Positions 54,403 through 63,704 are shown, counted from the stretch's first letter. The stretch is 64,000 nt of DNA from GMQP-bins7 sp963776565 (GCA_963776565.1 CAVZNF010000008.1:10345-74344); one strand, 5' to 3'. The notes: generated by a model not told the origin, from the sequence alone. Translations and numbers: made by a program.

Positions 54403-54649
54403 GCTCGAAGCACTGCGCCGGCACCGGCCTCCTGAGGCCTCGCCTACGCGCCTGCAGCCACAGCAAGAAGGCGGCCGAGGTGAAGAAGATCGACCCGACG
54501 AAGAAGGCGATCCCGTCGATCTCCGAGCCGACCCGCTGCTCGAATCCCGGGAATGGTCCGATGAAGAAGCACGTCGACCCGAACGCGAAGAGGACGCCGA
54601 TCCACCACGAGACCCGCCGCGGCGGCCACCAAACGCCCGCCGGCGTCAT
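54362..54649 (-). CDS. YrhK-like small membrane protein
   Basis: The 95-residue protein has two transmembrane segments: SWWIGVLFAFGSTCFFIGPF (about residues 14-33) and IDGIAFFVGSIFFTSAAFLLWLQ (about 44-66). Both resemble the YrhK domain as I remember it. The Arg-rich tail may be extended by readthrough past an indel, since it overlaps the DMT gene. The ATG is three bases after the glutamine amidotransferase stop, so it belongs to that operon. The function is unknown. Confidence 0.6.
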   Translation of the reverse strand: MTPAGVWWPPRRVSWWIGVLFAFGSTCFFIGPFPGFEQRVGSEIDGIAFFVGSIFFTSAAFLLWLQARRRGLRRPVPAQCFELISAPSPLLSRGR

Positions 54650-54652
54650 GCG

Positions 54653-55487
54653 CTACGCGGGCGGCCGCGGTGTGAACGGCCGCAGCTCGTCCTGGCCTTC
54701 CTGGATCACGCCGTAGTGTGACTCGGGAACCTCGTTCCACGCCCCGGCGAGGTCGCCGAGAGGCTCGGAGACCACGAGCCGCGACTCGTCGCGACACCTG
54801 CTGCAGGACGGCTACCTCCGGATGCTGTTCGCGCAGCGTGTCGACGCGCGTGGAGTAGAAGAGCGAGCGCGACTTTCCCTCGCTCGAGTATCGAAACGCC
54901 CACAGACGCGTCCCGTCGGTCGTCGCCACCGTCATCTGGATCGGATGCTCGACGCCCTGCGCGTACCCCACGTGCTCGATGAAGCCGACCGCGCGCTCGA
55001 CCGCCCCCGGCGGATCGTCCTCGAGCCCCATCGTGAGGGCGAGGTAGAAGAAGACCTCCGAGTCGGTCGAGCCCTCGATCGACGGATACAGCGCCGGATC
55101 CACCGCGAGGACGAGCTCGCGTTTCACCCGGTGGAAGTCGCCGAGGGCCCCGTTGTGCATCCACAGCCAGTTCCCGTGACGGAACGGGTGGCAGTTCGTC
55201 TGCTGCACGGGCGTTCCCGACGAAGCGCGGATGTGCGCGAACACGAGATGCGACTCGATTTGCGCCGAGAGGTCACGCAGGTTCCGGTCGTTCCACGCCG
55301 GCTCGACCGAGTGGAACGTTCCCGGCGTCGGCCGCGTGCCGTACCAGCCGATGCCGAACCCGTCGCCGTTCGTCGCCTCGGCGCCCATGGTGGAGTGGAG
55401 GCTCTGGTCGATGAGCGAGTGCTTCGGCTTGAAGAGAAGTTCCTCGACAAGGAGGGGCGATCCCGAGTACGCGAGCCAGCGACACAT
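54653..55487 (-). CDS. Class II glutamine amidotransferase (EgtC/YafJ-like), one frame break
   Basis: The mature-type N-terminal cysteine directly follows the initiator Met (MCRWLAYSG), the hallmark nucleophile of Ntn-type class II amidotransferases. GDGFGIGWYG (about residue 42), HIRASSGTPVQQTNCHPF (about 86-103) and WLWMHNGALGDF follow. After a break near 54795 the C-terminus reads SRLVVSEPLGDLAGAWNEVP and ends RPFTPRPPA. The total is about 277 residues. Members hydrolyse gamma-glutamyl amides. The ATG overlaps the stop of glutamate decarboxylase (TGATG), linking both to glutamate/glutamine metabolism. Confidence 0.85.
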
Positions 55488-56880
55488 CAGTGCGCAAAGG
55501 CGGTCCCGGACGCCTCGTCGTGGATCGGCGCGGGCTGCGCCTCGAGCCGCGGAAGCTGGCGCTCGAGGTCGGCGACGAGCATGTCCGCCATGTCGTGCGT
55601 GAAGCCACGGCGGACGACGACGCGCAACGCGGCGAGGTCGGTGCGCTTCTCGGGGAACGTGTACGCCGGAAGCTGCCAGCCTCGCTCGCGCATCGCGTTC
55701 GAGACGTCGAACACCGTGTAGTTGTCGATGCCGTCCTTCAGCGTGAAGGCGAAGACGGGCAGCTCGTCGCCGCGCGTGAGGAGCTCGAACGGGCCGAGCT
55801 CCTCGATCCTCCCGGAGAGCCGCGTCGCGACGTCACGCGCGTAGCCCTGCACGCGCCTGAAGCCGTCGTAGCCGAGCCGGAGGAAGTTGTAGTACTGCGC
55901 GACGACCTGCGCGCCGGGCCGCGAGAAGTTCAGCGCGAAGGTCGGCATGTTGTCGCCGAGGTAGTTGACCCAGAAGATGAGGTCCGCCGGCAGTGCGTCC
56001 GCGTCGCGCCAGACGACCCAGCCGACGCCCGGATACACGAGGCCGTACTTGTGCCCCGACGTGTTGATGGACGCAACGCGGGGGAGACGGAAGTCCCACT
56101 CGATGTCCGGGTCGAGGAACGGAGCGATCATCGCGCCGGACGCCCCGTCGGCGTGCACCGGCACGTCGATCCCGGTCTCCTCCTGGAACGCGTCGAGCGC
56201 GTCGCAGATCTCCTTCACCGGCTCGTACGCGCCGTCGAAGGTCGAGCCGAGGATCGCGACGACGCCGATCGTGTTCTCGTCGCAGAGCTTCACCGCCTCC
56301 TCCGCGGAGAGCGTGAAGCGGTGCCCTCCATCGGGACGAGGCGCATCTCGACGTCCCAGTAGTTCGCGAACTTCTCCCAGCAGACCTGGACGTTGATGCC
56401 CATGACGAGGTTCGGCTTGTCGATCGGCTTGCCCTCGGCCGTGCGCCGCTGCTGCCAGCGCCGCTTGAGCGCGAGCCCGCCGAGCATCGCCGCCTCGCTC
56501 GAGCCCGTCGTCGAGCAGCCGGTCGCCGCGTCGGCGTCCGGCGCGTGCCAGAGGTTGGCGAGGATGTTCACGCAGCGCGCCTCGATCTCCGCGGTCTGCG
56601 GGTACTCGTCCTTGTCGATCATGTTCTTGTCGAAGCACTCGGCCATGAGCTTCTCGGCCTGAGGCTCCATCCACGTCGACACGAACGTGGCCACGTTCAG
56701 CCGCGCATTGCCGTCGAGCATCAGCTCGTCGTGGATGATCTGGTACGCGACATCCGGAGGCATCTCGCCCTCCGGAAGCGCGTGGCGGGGGATCGTCTGC
56801 GTCTCGAGGCTGAAGTGCGGCGCGACTGCGAGATCGTCGGTCGCCTGCGCTGTGGGCGCTTTCGGCTGCTTGAGCGTCAC
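55487..56880 (-). CDS. gadB: Glutamate decarboxylase, one frame break
   Basis: This PLP enzyme makes GABA and CO2 from glutamate, consuming a proton. Motifs in order are CSTTGSSEAAMLGGLALKRRW (about residues 115-135) and, after a break near 56328, LSAEEAVKLCDENTIGVVAI and VPVHADGASGAMIAPF. The PLP lysine lies in INTSGHKYGLVYPG (about 277). The C-terminus is shorter than E. coli GadB and lacks an obvious calmodulin or pH-switch tail. The total is about 464 residues. The GTG at 56880 has GGGAGAGACGA upstream. No glutamate/GABA antiporter is adjacent. Confidence 0.92.
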
Positions 56881-56940
56881 TCGTCTCTCCCTCGTGGCTG
56901 ACGAAGGAGTATCGCAGCGGCCCGGCGAAGACAGGCTTCC

Positions 56941-58129
56941 ATGAAGATCCCTGGGTTTCGACCGCTCCTCGCGCAAGCAGGGGGAGCCCGTCGCTGCGAC
57001 GTCCGGGCCCTCGGTCGTCCAGATCGACGCCAGCGCTCTCTCACGCGTCTTCTCGGCGCCGGTCTGGGTGCGGGACCTCGGGTTGCTCGCCTGGTTCCTC
57101 GTAGGCGTCGCGATCCTCTTCGTCGGTCTTACGTGGCTTCTGGCCCTGACCTCGACGATCACGATTCCAGTCGTGCTCGGCGCGATTCTCGCGACGGTCG
57201 CCGGTCCTCTTGTCACGAAGATGCACGCCCGCGGGATTCCACGCATCGCCGGCGCGGCCATCGTGCTGCTCGCGTTGGTCGCGTTGGGGGTGATCATCTT
57301 CCTCCTCGTCGTCGGCGGGCTTTCGGAGCAGTCGTCCGAGATCAAGTCGTCCTTGAATCAGGCCGTCGACAAGATCCAGAGCTGGGCGAAGGACGCCGGC
57401 GTCGACAGCTCGAGCACTGCCGACAATGCGACCTCCGGCACCTCCACGACCGGCAAGACGTTACTGCAGGGCGTCGTCGACGGAATCCACGGCCTGACCT
57501 CGCTCGTCTTCTTCCTGACGTTCAGCGCGTTTGCGACGTTCTTCCTGTTGAAGGACGGCCCGGTCGTGCGGAGCTTCGTCGATCGCCATCTCGGTGTGCA
57601 AGCGAGCGTCGCGACGGTCATCACCGACAACGTCATTCAGTCGCTACGGCGCTACTTCCTCGGCGTGACGATCGTCGCCACATTCAACGCTTTCGTCGTT
57701 GGTGTGGCAGCTGTGCTCCTGGACGTACCGCTCGCCGGGACGATCGCCGTCGTCGTGTTCGTGACTGCGTACATTCCGTTCATCGGCGCCTTCATCTCGG
57801 GGGCTTTCGCCGTGCTGCTCACGTTGTCGTCTCAGGGCACGACGGCGGCCGCGATCATGCTCGTCGTCGTGATCCTCGCGAACGGCCTACTGCAGAACAT
57901 CGTGCAGCCCATCGCGTTCGGAGCGACTCTCGACCTGAATCCGCTGGTCGTCCTGATCGTGACGATCGGGTTCGGCAGCCTCTTCGGCATGATCGGCATG
58001 GTGCTCGCCGCCCCGCTCACATCGGCGGCCATTCACATCAGCAAGGAGCTCGCTGCTGCGAAAGCGGCGGAAGAGGCGGCCGATGCCGGCGGGCGTGGAC
58101 CGCCCGAGCCCGCTCCCAGTCCCGTCTGA
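56941..58129 (+). CDS. AI-2E family transporter (first of two), N-terminal frame break
   Basis: ATG 56941 starts MKIPGFRP. After a break near 56977 the frame continues VVQIDASALSRVF and an intact 353-codon stretch. It has about eight transmembrane helices: an N-terminal pair, a Ser/Thr-rich extracytoplasmic loop (about residues 145-165), LTFSAFATFFLLKDGP, and the signature VFVTAYIPFIGAFISGAFAV, then NGLLQNIVQPIAFG and NPLVVLIVTIGFGSLFGMIGM. The family (TqsA/PerM-like) exports various solutes; the AI-2 role is not general. It diverges from glutamate decarboxylase. Confidence 0.85.
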
Positions 58130-58234
58130 CGGGCCCTGGTGCCTCACCGCCCACGACGACTGCGGCGCCCGTGCGGCAACTGATCCTCGGCGGCCGGACG
58201 CAGTGAGCGCGACGTGACCAGCCGCACAGCGACG

Positions 58235-58240
58235 TACCTT
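58235..58240 (+). promoter_or_regulatory. Leaderless -10 hexamer for second AI-2E transporter
   Basis: TACCTT, seven bases before the GTG at 58248. Confidence 0.4.
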
Positions 58241-58247
58241 TCCTGCC

Positions 58248-59351
58248 GTGGAATCGCCCGCCGAGCGGCGCGTCGAGCTACTCCTCCCGATGCGGACGTT
58301 GCTCCTCGTGCTCGGGGCGCTCGGCCTCGCCGTCGCATTCGCGGCGATCGGCGACACGTTCCTGATCGTCTTCGTCGGCATCTTCCTCGCGCTCGTCTTC
58401 GAGTATCCGGTTCGCTTCGTCATGGCGAAGACGCGCATGTCGCGGGGTCTCGCCGCGACTGTCACCGTGATCGGGAGCGCGCTCGCCGTGACAGCGCTCA
58501 TGCTCTTGTTTCTGGTTCCGCTCGTGGGCAGCGTGCGCGACTTCCTCCAGCAGCTTCCGGCGACGGTCGAACAACTCCGCGCAGCCGACGGGCTCTCCTG
58601 GCTCGGTGACTCCGGCGCTGCCGGGAACGTGCAGGACGGAGCGCAGCAGGTCTCGGTATCGGTTCCGGATGCGATCTCCAGCGTGCTCGGCATCGCAGGG
58701 TCGTTCTTCGGGCTCTTCCTCGCCGGGTTCACGATCATCTTCATCTGCCTGTTCCTGCTCAGCGACATCGTGAATCTCAAGCGGGCGCTCGCGAGCGTGC
58801 TGATGCCCGGCGAGGAGGAACGCTGGCTCGACGTCTGGGAGAGGGTCACCACCTCGATCTCGCGCTGGGCAATCGGCCTAGTCGTGATCGCCACGATCGC
58901 CGGAACCGTGCAGGGAACGACGGCGTGGCTGCTCGGATCGAGCTATGCGCTTGGGCTGGCGGTGATTGCGGGGCTGCTCGACATGATCCCGAACATCGGC
59001 GCGACGCTCGCCGGGTTCATCCTCGTTCCGACGCTGTGGGCCGAGGAGGGTCTCACCGCGGCGATCATCATGCTCGTCGTCGTCCTCGTGTACCAGCAGG
59101 TCGAGAACAACATCCTGACGCCCAAGATCCAGGGTAAGGCGGTCAACCTCTCGGGGTTCTTCATCATCGTCGCCGTGACCCTGTTCGGCGCGCTGCTCGG
59201 CGTGCTCGGTGCGCTCACGGCTGTTCCTCTGGCCGCGACGATCCAGATCTTCGTGCAGGAGTTGACGAAGGCGCGGCGAGACAAGGTCGCGGAGGCGAAG
59301 GCGGCCGGGGAAGCCGGGCAGGACACCGCGCCGGCTGGCGGCGTCCCCTAG
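58248..59351 (+). CDS. AI-2E family transporter (second of two)
   Basis: The intact 367-residue protein has eight or so transmembrane helices. The cytosolic/extracytoplasmic middle carries FLQQLPATVEQL and SVPDAISSVLG, and the family signature is VIAGLLDMIPNIGATLAGFILV, then VENNILTPKIQGKAVNLSGFFIIVAV. It is a paralogue of the gene just upstream but has its own hexamer and differs widely in sequence. It ends with an Ala/Gly-rich tail. Its TAG shares a CTAG with the opposite-strand gene. Confidence 0.88.
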   Translation: MESPAERRVELLLPMRTLLLVLGALGLAVAFAAIGDTFLIVFVGIFLALVFEYPVRFVMAKTRMSRGLAATVTVIGSALAVTALMLLFLVPLVGSVRDFLQQLPATVEQLRAADGLSWLGDSGAAGNVQDGAQQVSVSVPDAISSVLGIAGSFFGLFLAGFTIIFICLFLLSDIVNLKRALASVLMPGEEERWLDVWERVTTSISRWAIGLVVIATIAGTVQGTTAWLLGSSYALGLAVIAGLLDMIPNIGATLAGFILVPTLWAEEGLTAAIIMLVVVLVYQQVENNILTPKIQGKAVNLSGFFIIVAVTLFGALLGVLGALTAVPLAATIQIFVQELTKARRDKVAEAKAAGEAGQDTAPAGGVP

Positions 59352-59983
59352 GCGCTCAGACTCACCGGCTGCGCGGCCAGCCACAGGGCCGTCCCGACGA
59401 ACAGCACGTAACCGGCGGCGAGGATCCCGATCCGGACGTCGCGGGACTTGAGCCTCATGCTGATCGCCGCGAAGAAAAGCGCGATGGCGAAGAGGACGAC
59501 CGCCAGCATGTACCGGTCGGCGCGCTCGATGTTGCGCGTCACCGCAAGGCTGAATTCGCCTGCCTCGGCCTCCAGAGCATCTGCCTTCGTGGACGCGGCC
59601 AGTCGGTACTGCGGCATGACGAACGGCGAGAGCGGGGCATTCTCGTTCTCGCGCGGTCGGGTGGCGATCCACGCTTGGAAGGCCGGCTCGAACTCGGCTC
59701 GGAACCGCCTCCGATAGAAGGACGAGAGCTCACCCTGTCGCTGCGCATACGCGTCGATCCACTGGGTGAAGAGCGCGAGGTCGATCTGGGCCTGTCGGTT
59801 TGCCACGCTGGCCTGTCGTGTCGACTCGACGCGCGCGGCGATGGAAGCGCTCTGCGCCTGGGCCTGCTTGCCCCTCCAAACCGACGACTGATACGTCGCC
59901 CACGCGGTTGCGATCGCGGCCAGGGCCAACAGGATCGCGGCCAGCAGCTCGAGCCGATGCTCGGACGCCGGCGTCTCGCTCAC
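59348..59983 (-). CDS. Predicted membrane protein, two terminal TM helices
   Basis: The 211-residue protein starts VSETPASEHRLELLAAILLALAAIATAWATYQSSVW (first transmembrane helix). A helical soluble region follows (about 40-150, RQGELSSFYRRRFRAEFEPAF), then two C-terminal helices (MLAVVLFAIALFFAAI and IGILAAGYVLFVGTALWLA). The layout resembles DUF4337-type proteins, but I am not certain. GTG 59983 is chosen because it overlaps the DUF4239 stop (GTGA); an ATG at 60010 would add nine residues. The function is unknown. Confidence 0.7.
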   Translation of the reverse strand: MSETPASEHRLELLAAILLALAAIATAWATYQSSVWRGKQAQAQSASIAARVESTRQASVANRQAQIDLALFTQWIDAYAQRQGELSSFYRRRFRAEFEPAFQAWIATRPRENENAPLSPFVMPQYRLAASTKADALEAEAGEFSLAVTRNIERADRYMLAVVLFAIALFFAAISMRLKSRDVRIGILAAGYVLFVGTALWLAAQPVSLSA

Positions 59984-60807
59984 GAGGATGCCACTCCCTG
60001 TGCGTCGCAAGGGACGGGTGCGTCGACCCCGACCGCGGCTTGCTCCTCACCGAGGATCACCAGCGTCCGTTCCATTGCACGCGGCTGGATGCTCCCGAGC
60101 CCCGGGCGGTACGGGTTGTCCAGCGCGTAGATGGCCAACACAGTGACCACGACCACCGTGGCGGCCGAGCCGATGAGCATCGCCTGTGACCGCTTCATCT
60201 CGGCGCTGTCCGCGAAGAACAGCATGTAGGCGAAGACCACACCGGCGGTCAGTAGGAGGACGATCCATAACGATGTCGGCGTGATGCCGGCCGCTCCGTG
60301 AATCCGGTCGCGACGCGCTTCCTCCCGATCCGAGGTCTGGTCGAGCCATTTGGAGAAGGCCGCCTGCTGGGCGGACGTCGTCGCATGTGCGGCGCGGATC
60401 GTGTGGAACAGCGCAACGCTCCACGGGTTGATCGAGTTGCTCTTCACACCGGCCCGCATCTCGGGCCATTCCTGGTGAACGACGTAGCGGGCGTAGCAGA
60501 TGATCTGTCCCGACAATGCGTCTCGAGTCTCCTTCGGGAGGAACTGCGCCGTCTCGTACTGCTGTGCGACGATCAACGCTTCGGCATCGGCGCCTGCGAG
60601 CGACTGGTCGTAGGTCGTGAATGCGAGGAAGATGACGAAGCCGGCGAAGATCGCGAAGCACGTCGCGAGCACGCCGAAGACGCCCGATGCGCGATCGCCG
60701 TCAGCGAAGAAGCTCCCCTCGGGCGCGCGCCGGCGCACGAGAAGCATCGCGGCGATAGCGATCGCATCGACGACGACGATGATCAGGAGACCCCAGAGGA
60801 GGTTCAT
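59980..60807 (-). CDS. DUF4239 membrane protein
   Basis: The 275-residue protein has transmembrane helices at about 5-22, 42-65, 178-198 and 210-230. Its conserved-looking parts are GVFGVLATCFAIFAGFVIFLAFTTYD, then YARYVVHQEWP and NPYRPGLGSIQP. This is the bestrophin-like DUF4239 layout, which often binds a ligand or ion between two helical pairs. The ATG is followed by a clean frame. It is coupled to the next gene by a GTGA overlap, so the two may form one membrane complex. Confidence 0.82.
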   Translation of the reverse strand: MNLLWGLLIIVVVDAIAIAAMLLVRRRAPEGSFFADGDRASGVFGVLATCFAIFAGFVIFLAFTTYDQSLAGADAEALIVAQQYETAQFLPKETRDALSGQIICYARYVVHQEWPEMRAGVKSNSINPWSVALFHTIRAAHATTSAQQAAFSKWLDQTSDREEARRDRIHGAAGITPTSLWIVLLLTAGVVFAYMLFFADSAEMKRSQAMLIGSAATVVVVTVLAIYALDNPYRPGLGSIQPRAMERTLVILGEEQAAVGVDAPVPCDAQGVASS

Positions 60808-60879
60808 CAGGAGTCATCCCGACAAATCGGCTCGGTTCCGGTCATGTTGGGCAGCGCGATGCGAGGGACCTGTCGTCGA

Positions 60880-62862
60880 CTAGCCGGCGCCCTGCAGCTG
60901 CTGACGCCAGCCTCGCAGGAGGCCGTGAACCGCGGCGGCGCCGACGAGCGGCTCGTCGGGAAGCCGGAACGAAGATGGATAGAGGACGAACGGTCGGGTC
61001 TGCGGGCCGCCCAGACCGCCGTGGAACGAGATCAGCTCCTCGAACGCGCAGCCCTCGTCCAGCTGCGGGTCGTAGAAGCTTCCGATCATGATGTCCGCGA
61101 CGTCTGCGAAGCCGTCGGTCCGGCGAAGATGCTGTGCGGCGGTGGGGGAGAAGTTCGCGAGCGGATCGTCGCCTTCGATCCTGTCGTCCGCGAGGTAGCG
61201 AACGCCACCGCCTCCGATTGCGACCGCCCCGTCCTTCTCCGAGCGCACGAGCAGCCAACCGACGTGCGGATGCTCGCGGAGCGCGGGGATGAGCGCGGGG
61301 TGGCGGGTCTCGATCTCCTCGAGCGTCATGCGGCGCCGCTCGTCCATGAGGTAGATGAGGCCGAGGTTTCCCGACCCCATGACAACGACCTCGCGGTCGG
61401 ACACGTCGTTCTTCGGCCGCTTCTTCGAGGGGTCCGTGCCGGTCGCCTCGCCCACCGCGAGCCCGACCATCGCGTTCTGCTCGTCGCCGCCGGAGTAGCT
61501 CGCGACCTCACCTGACGCCAGTGACCGCGCCACCAGGTCCTCGAGCGAATAGCCGTTTCTCTGCTTGAAGGTCGCTCCCTGCGTCTGGCCGTGATCCGAG
61601 AGCACGACGATCTCGTACGGGCGGGGCGAGTACCGGCGTGCGCGGTCGATGCGGCCGAACTGCTGATCGAGCTTCCGCAGCGCCTCGAGCGTGTCTGCAC
61701 GCTCGAGGCCGGAGTGGTGGGCCACTTCGTCGTAGCTGGAGAAGGTCGCGTAGATCGCGGGCCTGCCCTTGAGCATGTCGGAGAGGACGCCATACACGAT
61801 GAGATCCCGCACGACGACGCACATCGCGGCGCGCATGAAGGGGTAGAGGCCGCTGCGGTGGCCTCGCGGATTGACGTCTCGCCGGATCGCACGCAGCGCC
61901 GCCGTCCACTCGAGAAAGACCTCCCAGAAGAAGAGCACGAGCACGCGTGTCACATTGAAACCGTTCGAAAAGAACGCACGGTAGCCGGGGTTCGCGCCCT
62001 TCTCTGCCTCCATGCGACTGACCGTGAGGATGACGTGCTCAGCTTCGCCCGAGAGGAGGTTGCCGCGGCTGGCGCCCCCGTCCGTGAGCAGCCCGACACC
62101 CGTGCCATGGCGGCGCTCGAGCTCCGCGCAGTCGGCAGGTGCCGAGCAAGCCATCGTCGTCGCCGTCGCCTTCTCGACCCAGCGGAACGCGGGGATGTTC
62201 TCGTTCGAGCCGAGAAGGATGCCCGCCTGGCTCGCTCCGGTCTGCGACGAGAGGTCCGGCTCCCACTCGGCGAGGCGATGGTCGCCGTCGGCGACCCAGC
62301 GGGCCATGTTCGGGGCGTTGCCGTCCCGCATCGCGCGCTGGAGGACGGGGAGGGCGAGCCCGTCGATCTCGAGGTAGACGATCCCCGGGACATCGGTCTC
62401 GACGCGTTCGCCTGATCGACGCGCGATCCGCTCGATAACGCGGAGCGTGTACGTGTCGTCGTCGTTCGTCCCGAAGATCACGTCCAGGACAACCGTGACC
62501 GCCGAGGCAATGAGCGCGGTCAGGAGCGCCCACCAGAAACTGTCGACCTCGATGGCGTCTTCCGTGAGCGCAGACGCTGCGAGGAGCATGAGCGCATCGA
62601 GGACGAGAATGATGAGGAAGCCGAGAACGAGCGTGAGCGGCAGCTTGATCGCTGCGACGAGCGGCGGGATCAGCGCGTTGAGGACGGCGATGACGAGGGA
62701 GACGACGACGGCGCCGAGGAACGTTTGGATCGCGACGTGAGGCACGATCCAGGCCGCGATGAAGAGCGCGGCGGCGGCCACGAGCCAGGACACGAGGAGC
62801 CTGAACGGCTTGATCTTCGGGCGGACAAGCCGTTGCTCCATGGTCGTGTCTCGCGCGTTCAA
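60880..62862 (-). CDS. Holin-like 4-TM domain fused to type I phosphodiesterase
   Basis: The first 150 residues contain four transmembrane helices (FRLLVSWLVAAAALFIAAW and following) like the mycobacterial 4-TM phage holin-related domain. The rest (about 165-660) is an alkaline-phosphatase-superfamily enzyme: IVYLEIDGLALPVL (first metal aspartate), a candidate nucleophile around SSQTGASQAG (about 226), ATFSSYDEVAHHSG (metal Asp/His) and VVLSDHGQTQG (metal Asp-His). It is likely a membrane-bound phosphodiesterase/phosphatase. The TTG start at 62862 has GAGAGGAG upstream; an ATG seven codons later is possible. The frame is intact. Confidence 0.85.
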   Translation of the reverse strand: MNARDTTMEQRLVRPKIKPFRLLVSWLVAAAALFIAAWIVPHVAIQTFLGAVVVSLVIAVLNALIPPLVAAIKLPLTLVLGFLIILVLDALMLLAASALTEDAIEVDSFWWALLTALIASAVTVVLDVIFGTNDDDTYTLRVIERIARRSGERVETDVPGIVYLEIDGLALPVLQRAMRDGNAPNMARWVADGDHRLAEWEPDLSSQTGASQAGILLGSNENIPAFRWVEKATATTMACSAPADCAELERRHGTGVGLLTDGGASRGNLLSGEAEHVILTVSRMEAEKGANPGYRAFFSNGFNVTRVLVLFFWEVFLEWTAALRAIRRDVNPRGHRSGLYPFMRAAMCVVVRDLIVYGVLSDMLKGRPAIYATFSSYDEVAHHSGLERADTLEALRKLDQQFGRIDRARRYSPRPYEIVVLSDHGQTQGATFKQRNGYSLEDLVARSLASGEVASYSGGDEQNAMVGLAVGEATGTDPSKKRPKNDVSDREVVVMGSGNLGLIYLMDERRRMTLEEIETRHPALIPALREHPHVGWLLVRSEKDGAVAIGGGGVRYLADDRIEGDDPLANFSPTAAQHLRRTDGFADVADIMIGSFYDPQLDEGCAFEELISFHGGLGGPQTRPFVLYPSSFRLPDEPLVGAAAVHGLLRGWRQQLQGAG

Positions 62863-62935
62863 GGGGCTCCTCTCGTTGCGATGGCGTCGTATTCGCGAAT
62901 ACTGACGGCTTCGCGGCGCACGCGTATCCGGCTAT

Positions 62936-63494
62936 CTACTCGGACTGCGCTCGCGCGTTGATCTCCTGGACGACCGCCGACTTCGCGTCCGCGTAGTTCT
63001 GCACGTATCGCCACTCGCGCGCTGCGAGCTCGCGCTTGGCGCTCAGGTACAGATCGCGGTCGTCGTCGTGTGTGCGCAGCCAGTCGCGGAAGGCGAGCAT
63101 TCGCCCGACCTCCTCGCAGCCCTCGGAGAAGGTGTGGACGTTCACGTTCGTGTCGGGGCCCTTGAAGAGCCGGTGCTCGTACCAGTCGGGCTCTCTGATT
63201 CGCAGTGTGTAGCCGGCGCTCTCGAGCTGCGGGTACGTAGGCGTCCTCGTCGGACGAGTCGGCCACCACCAGGATGATGTCGATCAGCGGCTTCGCCGCC
63301 AGGCCCGGCACCGACGTCGACCCGACATGTTCGACCTGCACGGCCTTCGAACCCAGCGCCGCCCGGATCCGGGTCGCCTCGCGCTCGAACAGTCGCGGCC
63401 ACTCGGGGTCGTACTCGGCGAGCTCGATTGTCGCGTTGTGCTCGGTGAGATCTCCGACGGTCGCCGCACGTATCTCGTCGTCCGTGAGCGCCAC
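62936..63494 (-). CDS. GrpB family protein (UPF0157 nucleotidyltransferase fold), one frame break
   Basis: The N-terminal part VGDLTEHNATIELAEYDPEWPRLFERE and VEHVGSTSVPGLAAKPLIDIIL carry the GrpB signature. After a break near 63235 it continues LRIREPDWYEHRLFKGPDTNVNVHTF, then MLAFRDWLRTHDDDRDLY and AKRELA. The total is about 185 residues. GrpB-like proteins have a nucleotidyltransferase fold; the substrate is unknown. The GTG at 63494 fits TAACGT six bases upstream. Confidence 0.87.
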
Positions 63495-63704
63495 GCCGAG
63501 ACGTTATCCAGTGGCACGTTCGATCACGAAGTCTGCGCGAAGCTGACGTTCGAAGAACGTGAAGTCGGCTAGCTGTCGCCGCTGGGTGTCGTCTGACGAA
63601 CTAGTGCTGGTGGCTCTCGGCCCGAATGCCTGCCCGGTACGAGAGTCGCCAGCCGAATGGACACCGAGAGCCCGCAGGCTCGACGCGACGTCGGGGCGGG
63701 CGCT
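63495..63704. other. Intergenic region without recognised gene
   Basis: No coding homology is seen. It contains the GrpB hexamer (63501-63506) and an inverted repeat GGCTCTCGG (63612-63620) / CCGAGAGCC (63664-63672) that may end transcription of the small gene at 63705. Confidence 0.5.
63501..63506 (-). promoter_or_regulatory. Leaderless -10 hexamer for GrpB gene
   Basis: TAACGT on the minus strand, six bases before the GTG at 63494. Confidence 0.4.

Noticed and set aside
58171..58227. Inverted repeat GTGCGGC / GCCGCAC upstream of the second AI-2E gene
   Set aside because: Only 7 bp with a 43-base spacer in very GC-rich DNA; expected by chance.
60880..62862. Prophage or lysis cassette suggested by the holin-like domain
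   Set aside because: The domain name is historical; there are no endolysin, integrase or structural genes around it and the domain is fused to a phosphodiesterase.
63612..63672. Inverted repeat GGCTCTCGG / CCGAGAGCC
   Set aside because: Nine perfect pairs but a 43-base spacer and no U-tract; noted in the intergenic entry, not strong enough to call a terminator.
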